Positions 35,049 to 43,715 of a DNA stretch of 64,000 bases are shown piece after piece. Origin of the DNA: Paraburkholderia heleia NBRC 101817 (GTDB lineage: Bacteria; Pseudomonadota; Gammaproteobacteria; Burkholderiales; Burkholderiaceae). The translations under genes were made by a program, and so were the position numbers. The notes under the pieces were generated by a model, which was given only the letters and a program-made list of their open reading frames with translations, searched no databases and was not told the DNA's origin. How positions within the stretch are numbered: the first letter of the stretch is position 1; each line of letters opens with the position of its first letter. Location: contig NZ_BBJH01000030.1 of NCBI RefSeq assembly GCF_000739775.1, positions 1-64,000 of the forward strand. Direction: 5' to 3'.

Positions 35049-36470
35049 TTGTCCGAAACCTTTCCCGCGGCGCGCGAAACCCGCAATACCCTCAATACCG
35101 AGCCGCCCGACGCGCCCATGCCGGCGAAAAACCGCCGCGCCATGGGCGCGGTGATGCTCGCCGTCGCGCTCGCGACACTCGACACCGCCATCGCCAACAC
35201 CGCGCTGCCCGCCATCGCCACCGACCTGCACGCGGCACCCGCCGCCTCGGTGTGGATCATCAACGCGTACCAGCTCGCGATGGTCGCCACGCTGCTGCCG
35301 CTCGCCGCGCTTGGCGACATCATCGGCCACCGGCGCATCTATATCAGCGGCCTTGCGATCTTCACGGTCGCTTCGCTCGCCTGCGCGCTCGCGCCCACGC
35401 TGACCGCGCTCGCCGGAGCGCGCGTGCTGCAGGGGCTCGGCGCGAGCGCCATCATGAGCGTGAACACGGCGCTGATCCGCTTTCTCTACCCGCCGCACCG
35501 GCTCGGGCGCGGGCTCGGCATGAACGCGCTGGTCGTGGGCGTTTCGTTCGCCGTGGGTCCGACCATGGCCTCGCTGATCCTCTCCGCGGGCACCTGGCCG
35601 TGGCTCTTCGCGATCAACGTGCCGCTCGGCGTGCTCGCGCTCGTGTTCGCGCTGCCCGCGCTGCCGCAGACGGCGCGCGGCACGCACGCCTTCGATCCCG
35701 TGGCGGCGGTGCTCAATGTCATCACGTTCGCGGCGCTGATCTTCGCGCTCGGCGAGGCCGCGCAGCGCGCGCCAGGCGTGGAAGTGGGTATGGCGGCCGT
35801 CGTGGCGCTGGTGTTCGGCGCGCTGCTGATCCGGCGCGAGGCCGGGCATCCCGCGCCCATGCTGCCCGTGGATCTGTTCCGCCGGCCGGTTTTCGCGCTT
35901 TCGTCGGTCACCGCGATCTGCTCGTTCGCGGCGCAGGGTCTCGCGTTCGTCTCGCTGCCGTTCTATTTCGAAACCGTGCTGATGCGCAGCCAGGTGGAAA
36001 CCGGCTTCCTGATGACGCCCTGGCCCGTGGTCGTGGCTGCCGCCGCGCCCATTGCGGGGCGCCTCTCTGACCGCTATCCGCCGGGCCTGCTCGGTGCGAT
36101 CGGGCTTGCCATTCTCTCGGCGGGCATGGCGTCGCTGGCGCTGCTGCCCGCCCATCCCACGGTGACGGACATCGTCGTGCGCATGGCGCTCTGCGGCGCG
36201 GGCTTCGGCTTTTTCCAGTCGCCCAACCTGCGGGCGATCATGGCGAGCGCACCGCCAGAGCGCAGCGGCGGCGCGAGCGGCACCATCGCGGTCTCGCGTC
36301 TGCTCGGGCAGACGACGGGCGCGGCGTTGGTGGCGCTGTGCTTCGGGATCGTGGGCCGGCACGGCCCGACGCTCGCCCTGGGCCTTGGCTGCGTCTTTGC
36401 GGGCGCGGCGGCCATTGCGAGCGGGCTGCGGCTGTTCGCGCCGTCGCACCGGGCGGTGCAGCGCCGGTGA
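35049..36470 (+). CDS. MFS drug/proton antiporter, DHA2-type (14-TM)
   Basis: A 473-residue inner-membrane exporter. The first helix carries the DHA2 motif LDTAIANTALPAI, and motif A follows as GDIIGHRRIYISGL. RVLQGLGASAIMSVNTALIRF and VGVSFAVGPTMASLIL (motif C-like) match drug exporters. About 13-14 hydrophobic helices are visible. The initiation codon is TTG at 35049 or ATG at 35118, and neither has a good SD. The substrate is unknown and no regulator or membrane-fusion gene is beside it. Confidence 0.88.
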   Translation: MSETFPAARETRNTLNTEPPDAPMPAKNRRAMGAVMLAVALATLDTAIANTALPAIATDLHAAPAASVWIINAYQLAMVATLLPLAALGDIIGHRRIYISGLAIFTVASLACALAPTLTALAGARVLQGLGASAIMSVNTALIRFLYPPHRLGRGLGMNALVVGVSFAVGPTMASLILSAGTWPWLFAINVPLGVLALVFALPALPQTARGTHAFDPVAAVLNVITFAALIFALGEAAQRAPGVEVGMAAVVALVFGALLIRREAGHPAPMLPVDLFRRPVFALSSVTAICSFAAQGLAFVSLPFYFETVLMRSQVETGFLMTPWPVVVAAAAPIAGRLSDRYPPGLLGAIGLAILSAGMASLALLPAHPTVTDIVVRMALCGAGFGFFQSPNLRAIMASAPPERSGGASGTIAVSRLLGQTTGAALVALCFGIVGRHGPTLALGLGCVFAGAAAIASGLRLFAPSHRAVQRR

Positions 36471-36473
36471 TGC

Positions 36474-36497
36474 GGGCGGTGGGCGGTGGGCGGTGGG
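36474..36497 (+). repeat. GGGCGGT heptanucleotide repeat, putative G-quadruplex
   Basis: Directly after the MFS stop, GGG occurs four times, each separated by CGGT. This is an exact G3N4G3N4G3N4G3 pattern. It could form a four-stranded structure in the DNA or in the 3' end of the MFS transcript. Confidence 0.7.
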
Positions 36498-36566
36498 CGG
36501 CCGAGCCTGAGGTCTCAGGGCAAAGGCGCACGCGAAAAGCGCGCCTTCGCCAGCCCGCCTGGCGGC

Positions 36567-37571
36567 TTATCGCGCGAAGTAGCCCTTCACCGCCGCCACG
36601 AACGTGTCGATATCGGCGGCCGTCACGTCGAGGTGCGTGACGAAGCGCGACGCGTACAGCATCTGCGTGAGGATGCCGCGCTCCTTGAGATACGCCTCCA
36701 GCGGCGCGCAATGTTCCTGCGGGAACTGCACGAACACCATATTCGTGGCCTGCGACATCACCTTCACCTGCTCGATCTGCGCGAGACCGGCGGCGAGACG
36801 CGCGGCGTTCGCATGGTCGTCGGCGAGACGCGTGACGTTGTAATCGAGCGCGTAAAGGCACGCGGCCGCGAGCACGCCCGCCTGGCGCATGCCGCCGCCC
36901 AGCACCTTGCGCCAGCGATGCGCGGCGTCGATGAGCGCGCGGCTGCCCACCAGCACCGACCCCACCGGCGTGCCCAAGCCCTTCGAAAAGCAGATCGACA
37001 CCGAGTCGAAGCCCGCCGTGAGCGCCTCGAGCGGCTGGCCCGAAGCGACCGCCGCGTTGTACACGCGTGCCCCGTCGAGATGCGTGGCGAGCCCGCGCTC
37101 ATGCGCGAGCTGCGTGGCCTTTGCGACGTAGTCTGCCGGCAGGACCTTGCCGCCGATCGTGTTTTCAAGCGCGAGCAGACGCGTGCGCGCGAAGTGGTCG
37201 TCGAGCGGCTTGATCGCCGCGGCAATGCGCTCGAGCGGGATCGAGCCGTCTTCGGCGTTGTCGAGCGGCTGCGGCTGGATGCTGCCCAGCACGGCCGCGC
37301 CGCCGCCCTCGTACTTATAGGTGTGCGCCGCCTGGCCGACGATGTACTCGTCGCCGCGCGCGCAATGCGCCATCAGCGCGGCGAGGTTGCTCTGCGTGCC
37401 GCTGGGGAAGAAGAGTCCCGCTTCCTTGCCCGCCTCCTGCGCCACGCGCGCCTGCAGGCGCAGCACGGTCGGGTCGTCGCCCCATACGTCGTCGCCGGTT
37501 TCGGCGCGGGTCATGGCGGCGAGCATGGCTTCGCTCGGGCGGGTGACGGTGTCGCTGCGCAGGTCGATCAT
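36567..37571 (-). CDS. ltaE: Low-specificity L-threonine aldolase
   Basis: A 334-residue PLP enzyme that splits L-threonine or allo-threonine to glycine and acetaldehyde. The N-terminus MIDLRSDTVTRPSEAML, GDDVWGDDPTV, THLDGARVYNAA and the PLP lysine in SICFSKGLGTPVGS are diagnostic. The ATG at 37571 matches the family start. In-frame codons upstream are not conserved. It follows the LysM/LytM gene on the same strand after 158 bp, probably as a separate transcript. Confidence 0.94.
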   Translation of the reverse strand: MIDLRSDTVTRPSEAMLAAMTRAETGDDVWGDDPTVLRLQARVAQEAGKEAGLFFPSGTQSNLAALMAHCARGDEYIVGQAAHTYKYEGGGAAVLGSIQPQPLDNAEDGSIPLERIAAAIKPLDDHFARTRLLALENTIGGKVLPADYVAKATQLAHERGLATHLDGARVYNAAVASGQPLEALTAGFDSVSICFSKGLGTPVGSVLVGSRALIDAAHRWRKVLGGGMRQAGVLAAACLYALDYNVTRLADDHANAARLAAGLAQIEQVKVMSQATNMVFVQFPQEHCAPLEAYLKERGILTQMLYASRFVTHLDVTAADIDTFVAAVKGYFAR

Positions 37572-37729
37572 TGCGATGAAATCCTCGTGGTTGAAGCACG
37601 CGCGGAACGCACGGGCGCGCGCCTCGTCGGGCGCGCCGCACGGCGTGGGAACCATCGAGTGTATTTTCAAACGGCGGCCCAGCGCAATGCCGTGCCGGGC
37701 GCAGCGCGCGCTTTCGCCGTGACCGGGCC

Positions 37730-38452
37730 CTAGTGCACGAGCAGCGGCAGCGGATCGACGGGCTTGCCGTCGCTGCGGACTTCGAACTGAACGCCGCCGG
37801 CGCCCATTTCCGCGATCGGCTGGCCTTGTGAGACGGCGTCGTCTTCCTTCACGAGCAGCTTGCCGTTGCGGCCATAAGCCGTCACGACCTGGTCGTTGTG
37901 CTTGATGATCACGAGCGGCCCGTAGGCCTCGATACCCGTGCCCGCGTAGACCACGCGGCCCGCGGCGGCGGCCTTGACCTCCTCGCCGGGCGTGCCGCCG
38001 ATCACGATGCCGGTCGACTTGCCAGGCACGAAACGCTGCAGGATCGGCCCGCGCGCGGGCCATGCGAGCGCGATGCTGGGCGCAACGGGAGCCGGCATGG
38101 CTACGCCGGCGGCGGCGGGCGCGCCGCCGGGCATCTGCGCCTGCGGCGCAGCCGGTGCGTAACTGGGCGGGGGCGCTACGCGCAGCACCTGGCCTGGCAG
38201 GATCTGGGCGTTGGCGGAAGGCAGCTGGTTCCAGCTCGCGATGTCCTGGGGACGCTGGCCGAAGGCCCCGGCCACGCGCGAGAGCGTGTCGCCCGGATTG
38301 ACGCGGTAGTAGCCCGCGGGCACGCCGCTCGTGGACATGGGGGGCGCGCTTTGGGTTTCCCAGGGCGTGAAGGTGCTGCTACAGGCGCTGCAGACGAGCG
38401 TGAGGGCGGCCAGCGCCGCATACGCGCCCGGGTTTCGCCGTTGTCGATTCAT
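37730..38452 (-). CDS. LysM and degenerate LytM (M23) domain envelope protein, NlpD/EnvC-like
   Basis: A 240-residue exported protein. The signal region ends near LVCSAC, an imperfect lipobox with Cys24. A LysM domain is at about residues 48-92 (YYRVNPGDTLSRVAGAFGQRPQDIASWNQL). After a Pro/Ala linker comes an M23 fold at about 135-235 (GIVIGGTPGEEVKAAAAGRVVYAGTGIEAYG). The HxxxD and HxH zinc ligands of active LytM enzymes are not seen, so it is probably a non-catalytic activator of cell-division amidases, as NlpD and EnvC are. Confidence 0.85.
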   Translation of the reverse strand: MNRQRRNPGAYAALAALTLVCSACSSTFTPWETQSAPPMSTSGVPAGYYRVNPGDTLSRVAGAFGQRPQDIASWNQLPSANAQILPGQVLRVAPPPSYAPAAPQAQMPGGAPAAAGVAMPAPVAPSIALAWPARGPILQRFVPGKSTGIVIGGTPGEEVKAAAAGRVVYAGTGIEAYGPLVIIKHNDQVVTAYGRNGKLLVKEDDAVSQGQPIAEMGAGGVQFEVRSDGKPVDPLPLLVH

Positions 38453-38742
38453 CTTGCTGTTCCTCGCTTGGTCCTCGCGTATGACAAAAAATACGCATGT
38501 GGAGTGCGCGGCGGGCCGCAGGCGTTCGCTTGCGCGCCACCTTCCGCGCGAGTTGAGCCGAAGCTAAGCCGGAAATGGCGAACGTCCCCCATTATATCGT
38601 TCATGCTCCAGCCGCCTTTTTTCGCCGGCATGCTCGCCCGGCCTGCGTTTGCGCGGGTCAACGCCTATACTGGTTCTCGCGTCATCCGATAATCAGATGA
38701 AAGGCCTCTCGCTGCAGTCCCATGGCCCTGAGGGATCCGGGA

Positions 38743-39063
38743 ATGAACAAAGCCACCTTTCTTTCGCTGCAGCTCAACGTCGAAGATGTCACGTCGTCGC
38801 CGGGCCTTGTCGAATTGTTGAACAACCATCTCATCTTTGCGGCCGACGTGGCCGAAGCCGCCGACGAACTGGTGCAGCACGCCAGCATCGCACGGCTTTC
38901 CGGCACCACCCAGGCGTGCGTGGAAATTCCCGCCGTAGTCATCGAGCGCTTGCGCGACGCGCTCGACACGCTGAGCGGCTATGACGAAACCTGGCTTTTC
39001 GCGCTCGAGCCCGGCCGTGCGCTCTTCGACGATATTGCACGCCGGCCTCGCCTGCTTCACTAG
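38743..39063 (+). CDS. Hypothetical protein (106 aa)
   Basis: A 106-residue protein from the ATG at 38743, which has an AGGG-type site about 8 nt upstream. An ATG seven codons earlier lacks one. It is soluble and mostly helical in character (VAEAADELVQHASIARLSG, IERLRDALDTLSGYDE), with no signal peptide or known motif. Reading frame, codon use and ribosome site suggest a real gene. The DUF2968 gene follows on the same strand after 129 bp. Not recognised. Confidence 0.6.
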   Translation: MNKATFLSLQLNVEDVTSSPGLVELLNNHLIFAADVAEAADELVQHASIARLSGTTQACVEIPAVVIERLRDALDTLSGYDETWLFALEPGRALFDDIARRPRLLH

Positions 39064-39192
39064 TACGCGAACCCGGAGCGGACGGCGCCTATCCGCATCG
39101 CCCGCCCCGTTTGCCTGCGCGCCGGCGCCTGTGTACCAGGCTGCCGCGCGCGGAGCGCCCTGTTTTTGGCGCGCCGAACTGGGGGAACCGCC

Positions 39193-40005
39193 GTGAAATC
39201 CATTCTGAACCGCCGTAACGCCGCGCTCTCCGGCGCGCCATCGCGAATCCTTGCCGTGGCCCACGATGCCGCGACGCAGCGCGCCGCCGCCAGCGTTGCC
39301 GCCAGCCGCGTCCCACAATCCGCGCCCGAGGCGACCGTTGCGCCGTCCGAGACTCCCGTCGAGGTCGAGTCGCGCGCTGAGCCGGCCGCGGGTGCAGCCG
39401 CGTTGCCCGAAGGCGCCGGCGGCCCACGGCCGGTCTCCACGCTCCATCCGGTGCCGGTCATGCCTGCGCACCTGAACGGCCGCCCGGTGCAGATCGCCGA
39501 CGGCACCGCGTTCGAAGCGCTCCACGCCGCCGACGAGTTGATGACCTTTCGCGTCTATCGCTGCTTTGCCTATACGGTCAGCCTCTTCTTCCATCCGCCC
39601 ACGCTCGGCTACTTCGTCGCGCTCCATCATGAAAGCGTACTGTGGCGCGCGCTGAAAGCCAACGACCTCGACGCGGCCGGCTCCGCATTTCACCTGATGC
39701 AGGAGCAAGCCACGCGCCTCGCCGACGGCGAAACGCGCCGCGTCCAGCTCGTCGCGCAAAACGCGGAGCTCACGCGGCAGATCGAGGAGTCCGAGGCCCA
39801 GGCCGAACGCCTGCGTGTCGATCTGCAGCGCCATGCGGAACAGGAACAGACGGTGACGGGCCGCCAGCATCAGGTGCGCAAGGAGGTGGCGCAGCTGGAG
39901 GCGCAGCGCATTGCCGCGCAGGCCCAGTTGAACAAGGCGCACCGGACGCTGCATCAGCTCAAGGTCGCGACGAGCGAGGGCGTGCCCCATCTGCATGCGC
40001 GCTGA
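39193..40005 (+). CDS. DUF2968-family protein
   Basis: A 270-residue protein starting at GTG 39193, with GGGGGA 7 nt upstream. The N-terminal ~85 residues are Ala/Val/Pro-rich and low complexity. A conserved core follows (FEALHAADELMTFRVYRCFAYTVSLFFHPPTLGYFVALHHE), then a long coiled coil of about 100 residues (LVAQNAELTRQIEESEAQAERL onward). This is the DUF2968 layout common in Burkholderiaceae. Function unknown. Its TGA directly abuts the convergent stop of the DapA-like gene. Confidence 0.8.
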   Translation: MKSILNRRNAALSGAPSRILAVAHDAATQRAAASVAASRVPQSAPEATVAPSETPVEVESRAEPAAGAAALPEGAGGPRPVSTLHPVPVMPAHLNGRPVQIADGTAFEALHAADELMTFRVYRCFAYTVSLFFHPPTLGYFVALHHESVLWRALKANDLDAAGSAFHLMQEQATRLADGETRRVQLVAQNAELTRQIEESEAQAERLRVDLQRHAEQEQTVTGRQHQVRKEVAQLEAQRIAAQAQLNKAHRTLHQLKVATSEGVPHLHAR

Positions 40006-40929
40006 TCAGGCGAGCGGACCCAGTTGCCGCGCGAATCGCCGGGCGGCTTCGAGGCCGAAGCGGCTCGCCGCCAGCTTCACGTCGCGCTCATAGTCGACGT
40101 CGATGCTCATGCGCCACGCCGCAATGCGCTTGCCATAGCAAATCAGCGCATCGAGCGACTGCATGACGAATACGATGGCGGGCAGCACCTGCTGGTACAG
40201 GCGTTGCGCGCGCTCGACGTCGCCTGAGCAATACGCCTCGTAAGCCTCCTGCTGCCAGTCGAAGCAATCGGGCGCGACGATCATGCCCGCGCAGCCGGCG
40301 CGCAGGTTGTCGAGCAATTCCAGGCCGCCGCGGCCGTTGAGCACGGGCATCAGGTCGCCGATCTGTGCGATCGTTTCGGCGATCGTCACCGCCGGGCCTT
40401 CGCCCTTGAGCACGCGAAAGTTCGGGCATTGCGCAGCAAGCGCGCGCAAACTGCCCGGCGAAAGCCCGACGCCCAGATACTCCGGTGCGTTCTGGATGCC
40501 GACCGTCACCTCGAGCCCCGCCATCACGCCAGCGAAGAAGTCGAAATAGAACGATTCGGGTTGCGCAGGCTCGCCTCGGGCGCGCACGGGAGGCTGCAGG
40601 ATCAGCCATGCCGCGCCGCGCTCGATGGCGTATTGCGCGAATTCGCGCTGCGCCTGCACCGTGGGACCGGTCACCGTGACGACAAGCGGCAACGCGCCGC
40701 CGCTGTCCTCCTGCGCCCAGTCGATCACCTGCTCGCGTTCGGTGCGCGAAAGCTTGTTGACCTCGGTCGCGAGCCCGAGCACGGCGATGCCCGGCGCGCC
40801 GCCGCGCACGGCCGCTTCGACCTGGCGCCGCATAGCGGCGCGGTCGAGGCGGTTATCGCGATCGAAGAACGCATAGAGGATCGGGTAGATGCCGGCAATT
40901 GCGCCGGCGGCATTGGCAGGCGCGCTCAT
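40006..40929 (-). CDS. DapA-family aldolase/dehydratase, likely 2-keto-3-deoxy-sugar-acid dehydratase
   Basis: A 307-residue TIM-barrel Schiff-base enzyme. The catalytic lysine is in FRVLKGEGP, and the substrate-binding segments GIYPILYAFFD and LGLATEVNKLS are as in DapA/NAL enzymes. It starts 17 bp after the stop of an IlvD/EDD-family dehydratase, forming an operon. In bacterial L-arabinose oxidation, L-arabinonate dehydratase and a DapA-like L-2-keto-3-deoxyarabonate dehydratase act in sequence, and this pair fits. The exact substrate is an inference. Other sugar acids are possible. Confidence 0.78.
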   Translation of the reverse strand: MSAPANAAGAIAGIYPILYAFFDRDNRLDRAAMRRQVEAAVRGGAPGIAVLGLATEVNKLSRTEREQVIDWAQEDSGGALPLVVTVTGPTVQAQREFAQYAIERGAAWLILQPPVRARGEPAQPESFYFDFFAGVMAGLEVTVGIQNAPEYLGVGLSPGSLRALAAQCPNFRVLKGEGPAVTIAETIAQIGDLMPVLNGRGGLELLDNLRAGCAGMIVAPDCFDWQQEAYEAYCSGDVERAQRLYQQVLPAIVFVMQSLDALICYGKRIAAWRMSIDVDYERDVKLAASRFGLEAARRFARQLGPLA

Positions 40930-40946
40930 CGCATGCTCCGGCACGC

Positions 40947-42674
40947 TCAGTGGGAGTCGCGCGGCACGGCCGCACCGCTTGCGCCGACGAGAAAGTCCAG
41001 GTCGGCGCCCTTGTCGGCCTGCAGCACGTGCTCGACGTAAAGCCGGTAATAGCCGCGCTCGGGCAGCCCGGGCGCCTGCCACTGCGTCTTGCGGCGCGCG
41101 AGTTCCGCGTCGGAGACTTCCAGATGCAGGCGCCGCGCCGCGACGTCCAGTTCGATCATGTCGCCCGTGCGCACGAGCGCGAGCGGACCGCCCGCGGCCG
41201 CTTCGGGCGACACGTGCAGCACGACCGCGCCATACGCCGTGCCGCTCATGCGGCCGTCCGAAATGCGCACCATGTCGGTAATGCCCTTTTGCAGCACCTT
41301 CTTCGGCAGCGGCATGTTGCCGACCTCGGCGAAGCCCGGATAGCCCTTCGGCCCCGCCCCTTTGAGGACCATGATGCAATGCTCGTCGATATCGAGCGAT
41401 GCGTCGTCGACCTTCGCGTGCAGTTCCTCGACGTTCTCGAACACCACCGCGCGGCCGCGATGACGCAGCAGCGCCGGCGTGGCGGCAGAAGGCTTGATGA
41501 CCGCGCCGTCGGGCGCGAGGTTGCCCTTGAGCACGGCGATGCCGGCCTTGGGCTTGAACGGCTGCGCAAACGAGGTAATGACTTCGGCGTTGTAGTTCGG
41601 CGCGTCGGCCACGTTTTCCCAAATGGTTTTACCGTTGACCGTCAACGCGTCCCGATGCAGCAGCCCTTGCTCGCCCAGTTGCCGCAGCACCGCGGGCAAA
41701 CCGCCCGCGTAATAGAAATCCTCCATCAGATAATGGCCGGAAGGCTGCAGATTCACGAGGCAAGGGACGTCGGAGCCGAGTTCCCAGTCGTCGAGCGAAA
41801 GCGGCACGCCAATGCGCCGCGCGAGTGCGATCAGGTGCACGACGGCGTTGGTCGAGCCGCCGATAGCCGCGTTGGTGCGGATCGCGTTTTCGAACGCCGC
41901 GCGCGTGAGAATCTTCGACATCGTGAGGTCCTCGCGCACCATCTCGACGATGCGCCGCCCGGCGAGTTGCGCGAGCACCTGGCGGCGCGCATCGACAGCG
42001 GGAATGGCCGCGTTGTGCGGCAGCCCCATGCCCAGCGATTCGACCATCGAAGCCATCGTGGAAGCCGTGCCCATGGTCATGCAGTGGCCGCGCGAGCGGT
42101 TCATGCACGATTCCGCCTCGACGAATTCGGACTGCGACATCGTCCCCGCGCGCACTTCCTCCGACATTTGCCACACGCCCGTGCCCGAGCCGATCTCATG
42201 GCCCCGGAAACGCCCGTTGAGCATCGGGCCGCCCGAGACGGCGAGCGCGGGCAAATTGCACGACGCAGCGCCCATCAGCAAGGCCGGCGTGGTCTTGTCG
42301 CAACCGACGAGCAGAATCGTGCCGTCGACCGGATTGCCGCGAATCGACTCCTCGACGTCCATGGAGGCGAGGTTGCGAAACAGCATCGCGGTGGGCCGCA
42401 GGTTCGATTCGCCGAGCGACATGACCGGAAATTCGAGCGGCAGACCGCCGGCCTCGTACACGCCTTTTTTCACGTACTGCGCAAGTTCGCGAAAATGGGC
42501 ATTGCACGGCGTGAGTTCCGACCACGTATTGCAGATGCCGATAACGGGGCGGCCGTCGAACGCATCGTGAGGGATGCCCTGATTCTTCATCCACGAGCGG
42601 TGAATGAAGCCGTCCTTGTCGGCTTTGCCGAACCAGGCCTGGCTGCGCAAGGGCTTGCGGGGGGAACGGGTCAT
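40947..42674 (-). CDS. IlvD/EDD-family sugar-acid dehydratase (L-arabinonate dehydratase-like)
   Basis: A 575-residue Fe-S dehydratase. ICNTWSELTPCNAHF, LVGCDKTTPALLMGAAS and GHCMTMGTASTMASMVESLG carry the conserved Cys ligands and active-site residues, and RISDGRMSGTAYG is the C-terminal signature. WFGKADKDGFIHRSWMKNQG at the N-terminus marks the sugar-acid (arabinonate/xylonate) branch rather than branched-chain IlvD. The ATG at 42674 has AGGAG 10 nt upstream. It is first in an operon with the DapA-like gene. Confidence 0.85.
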   Translation of the reverse strand: MTRSPRKPLRSQAWFGKADKDGFIHRSWMKNQGIPHDAFDGRPVIGICNTWSELTPCNAHFRELAQYVKKGVYEAGGLPLEFPVMSLGESNLRPTAMLFRNLASMDVEESIRGNPVDGTILLVGCDKTTPALLMGAASCNLPALAVSGGPMLNGRFRGHEIGSGTGVWQMSEEVRAGTMSQSEFVEAESCMNRSRGHCMTMGTASTMASMVESLGMGLPHNAAIPAVDARRQVLAQLAGRRIVEMVREDLTMSKILTRAAFENAIRTNAAIGGSTNAVVHLIALARRIGVPLSLDDWELGSDVPCLVNLQPSGHYLMEDFYYAGGLPAVLRQLGEQGLLHRDALTVNGKTIWENVADAPNYNAEVITSFAQPFKPKAGIAVLKGNLAPDGAVIKPSAATPALLRHRGRAVVFENVEELHAKVDDASLDIDEHCIMVLKGAGPKGYPGFAEVGNMPLPKKVLQKGITDMVRISDGRMSGTAYGAVVLHVSPEAAAGGPLALVRTGDMIELDVAARRLHLEVSDAELARRKTQWQAPGLPERGYYRLYVEHVLQADKGADLDFLVGASGAAVPRDSH

Positions 42675-42802
42675 GGCGGGGCGTCTCCTGTAGCGGGGCA
42701 ACTGTCAGGGAAACTGCCGCCCGATCATAGGAGTGACGTTCGGACCCGTCAATGTTTGATATGGCGTCCTTAGATATGGACAATACGCGCCACAAGAAAG
42801 TA

Positions 42803-42825
42803 CGGGCCGGTGGAGAACCGGCCCG
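42803..42825 (-). terminator. Hairpin at the left edge of the repeat block
   Basis: A 9-bp stem, CGGGCCGGT/ACCGGCCCG. Read on the minus strand, it is followed by TACTTTCTTG. It could end a transcript that comes from the DUF4148 gene through the repeat block. Confidence 0.5.
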
Positions 42826-42830
42826 CGCTG

Positions 42831-43135
42831 GACTGCCTATTGCAACAACGAGCAACAACGTACTGCCTACTGCGTACTGCAACTGCACGGCTGCACCTCT
42901 CACTGCGCCAGCCAACTTCAACTACCTTCTGCTCTCTGCCTGCTGCAACGTCCTGACTGCAACCACTCAACTGCGTACTGCTACTACGTATTGCAACTGC
43001 ACACTGCGAACCGCACCTTCCACTGCAACAACTCACTGCGCTCAATTGCGTATTGCAACTGCAACTTCTACTGCAATTCACAACTCACCACTGCTGCAAC
43101 TACTGACTGCGTACAGCGACAACTCACTACAGGGG
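42831..43135. repeat. Degenerate short-repeat block (ACTGC / TGCAAC)
   Basis: About 300 bp on the plus strand in which ACTGC occurs about 17 times and TGCAAC at least 9 times, mixed with CAACTCA and GTACTGC variants at irregular spacing. The strand is poor in G and the region differs sharply from its flanks in composition. It looks like a decayed micro- or minisatellite. Spacing is too irregular for a CRISPR array. Confidence 0.75.
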
Positions 43136-43144
43136 GGAACTTGC

Positions 43145-43167
43145 CGGAACCGCCTGGAGCGGTTCCG
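43145..43167 (-). terminator. Hairpin after the DUF4148 gene
   Basis: A 9-bp stem, CGGAACCGC/GCGGTTCCG, with loop CTGGA lies 12 bp beyond the DUF4148 stop. It has no T-run on the minus strand, so termination may be incomplete. Confidence 0.45.
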
Positions 43168-43179
43168 TTCGGCCAAGGC

Positions 43180-43506
43180 TTAGTGGCCGAAGTAAATGCG
43201 CTGGTTCGGTGCCACTTGCGCCGGCTGCACCGCCGCGCCCGACTGCGACGTGCCGGCTGCCGGTGCGCCGTAGCCACTGGTGTCGCCAGCGGCGAGCTTT
43301 TCCTGGGTCACGCGCGCCTCGGCGGCTTGCAGGTTTTCCGGGTAGTTCACATAGTCAGCCGACGGCTTGTAGCCCGCGTGCTCGAGTTGAACCAGTTCCG
43401 CGCGCACTTGAGCGCGGGTCAGGCCTTGCTCGCTCGACTGGGCAAACGAGATTGCCGGGATGGCAAGAGCGGCGGCAACGACAACTGCGGGGAGAAGCTT
43501 GTTCAT
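43180..43506 (-). CDS. DUF4148-family small exported protein
   Basis: A 108-residue protein with a signal peptide (MNKLLPAVVVAAALAIPAISFA) and the conserved LTRAQVRAELVQLEHAGYKP and YPENLQAAEARV of the DUF4148 family. It ends in a Gly/Ala/Gln-rich tail and RIYFGH. The ATG at 43506 has GGAGG 7 nt upstream. Such periplasmic proteins are abundant in Burkholderia and Paraburkholderia. Function unknown. Downstream lies an unusual repeat block. Confidence 0.88.
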   Translation of the reverse strand: MNKLLPAVVVAAALAIPAISFAQSSEQGLTRAQVRAELVQLEHAGYKPSADYVNYPENLQAAEARVTQEKLAAGDTSGYGAPAAGTSQSGAAVQPAQVAPNQRIYFGH

Positions 43507-43635
43507 GATCGGACCTCCATCTGTTTTATGTCCGCTTCGGAACACCGTGTTCGTCAGCGGTTGATTACAGTCTAGGCGTCCAGTCACGCTAGGGAAAACC
43601 CTAATTTGTCAAAACACCGTTGCGATTTTGGTAAT

Positions 43636-43665
43636 AAAAAAAGGTGAGTCCCGCGGACTCACCTT
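43636..43665 (-). terminator. Intrinsic terminator of gnd
   Basis: Read on the minus strand, a perfect 11-bp stem, AAGGTGAGTCC/GGACTCACCTT, with loop GCG is followed by TTTTTTATT. It lies 50 bp beyond the gnd stop. Confidence 0.88.
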
Positions 43666-43715
43666 ACGATTCCGACAAAGACCGTAACGACAATGCGGTC
43701 TTTCGTCTCGCGACC

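Larger units (their letters stand above)
42675..43179. other. Spacer with degenerate repeats between the dehydratase and DUF4148 genes
   Basis: A 505-bp non-coding region. Its middle is the repeat block annotated separately, with hairpins on both sides. Frames that cross it translate to low-complexity Thr/Cys/Leu/Asn strings and are not genes. Confidence 0.7.

Noticed and set aside
42831..43135. Possible CRISPR array
   Set aside because: The repeat units are 5-8 bp, degenerate and irregularly spaced, with no constant repeat-spacer pattern and no cas genes in the window.
42752..43183. 143-codon frame through the ACTGC repeat block, and a 103-codon frame on the other strand
   Set aside because: Both translate to low-complexity strings with no ribosome site. 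They are by-products of repeat DNA lacking stops.
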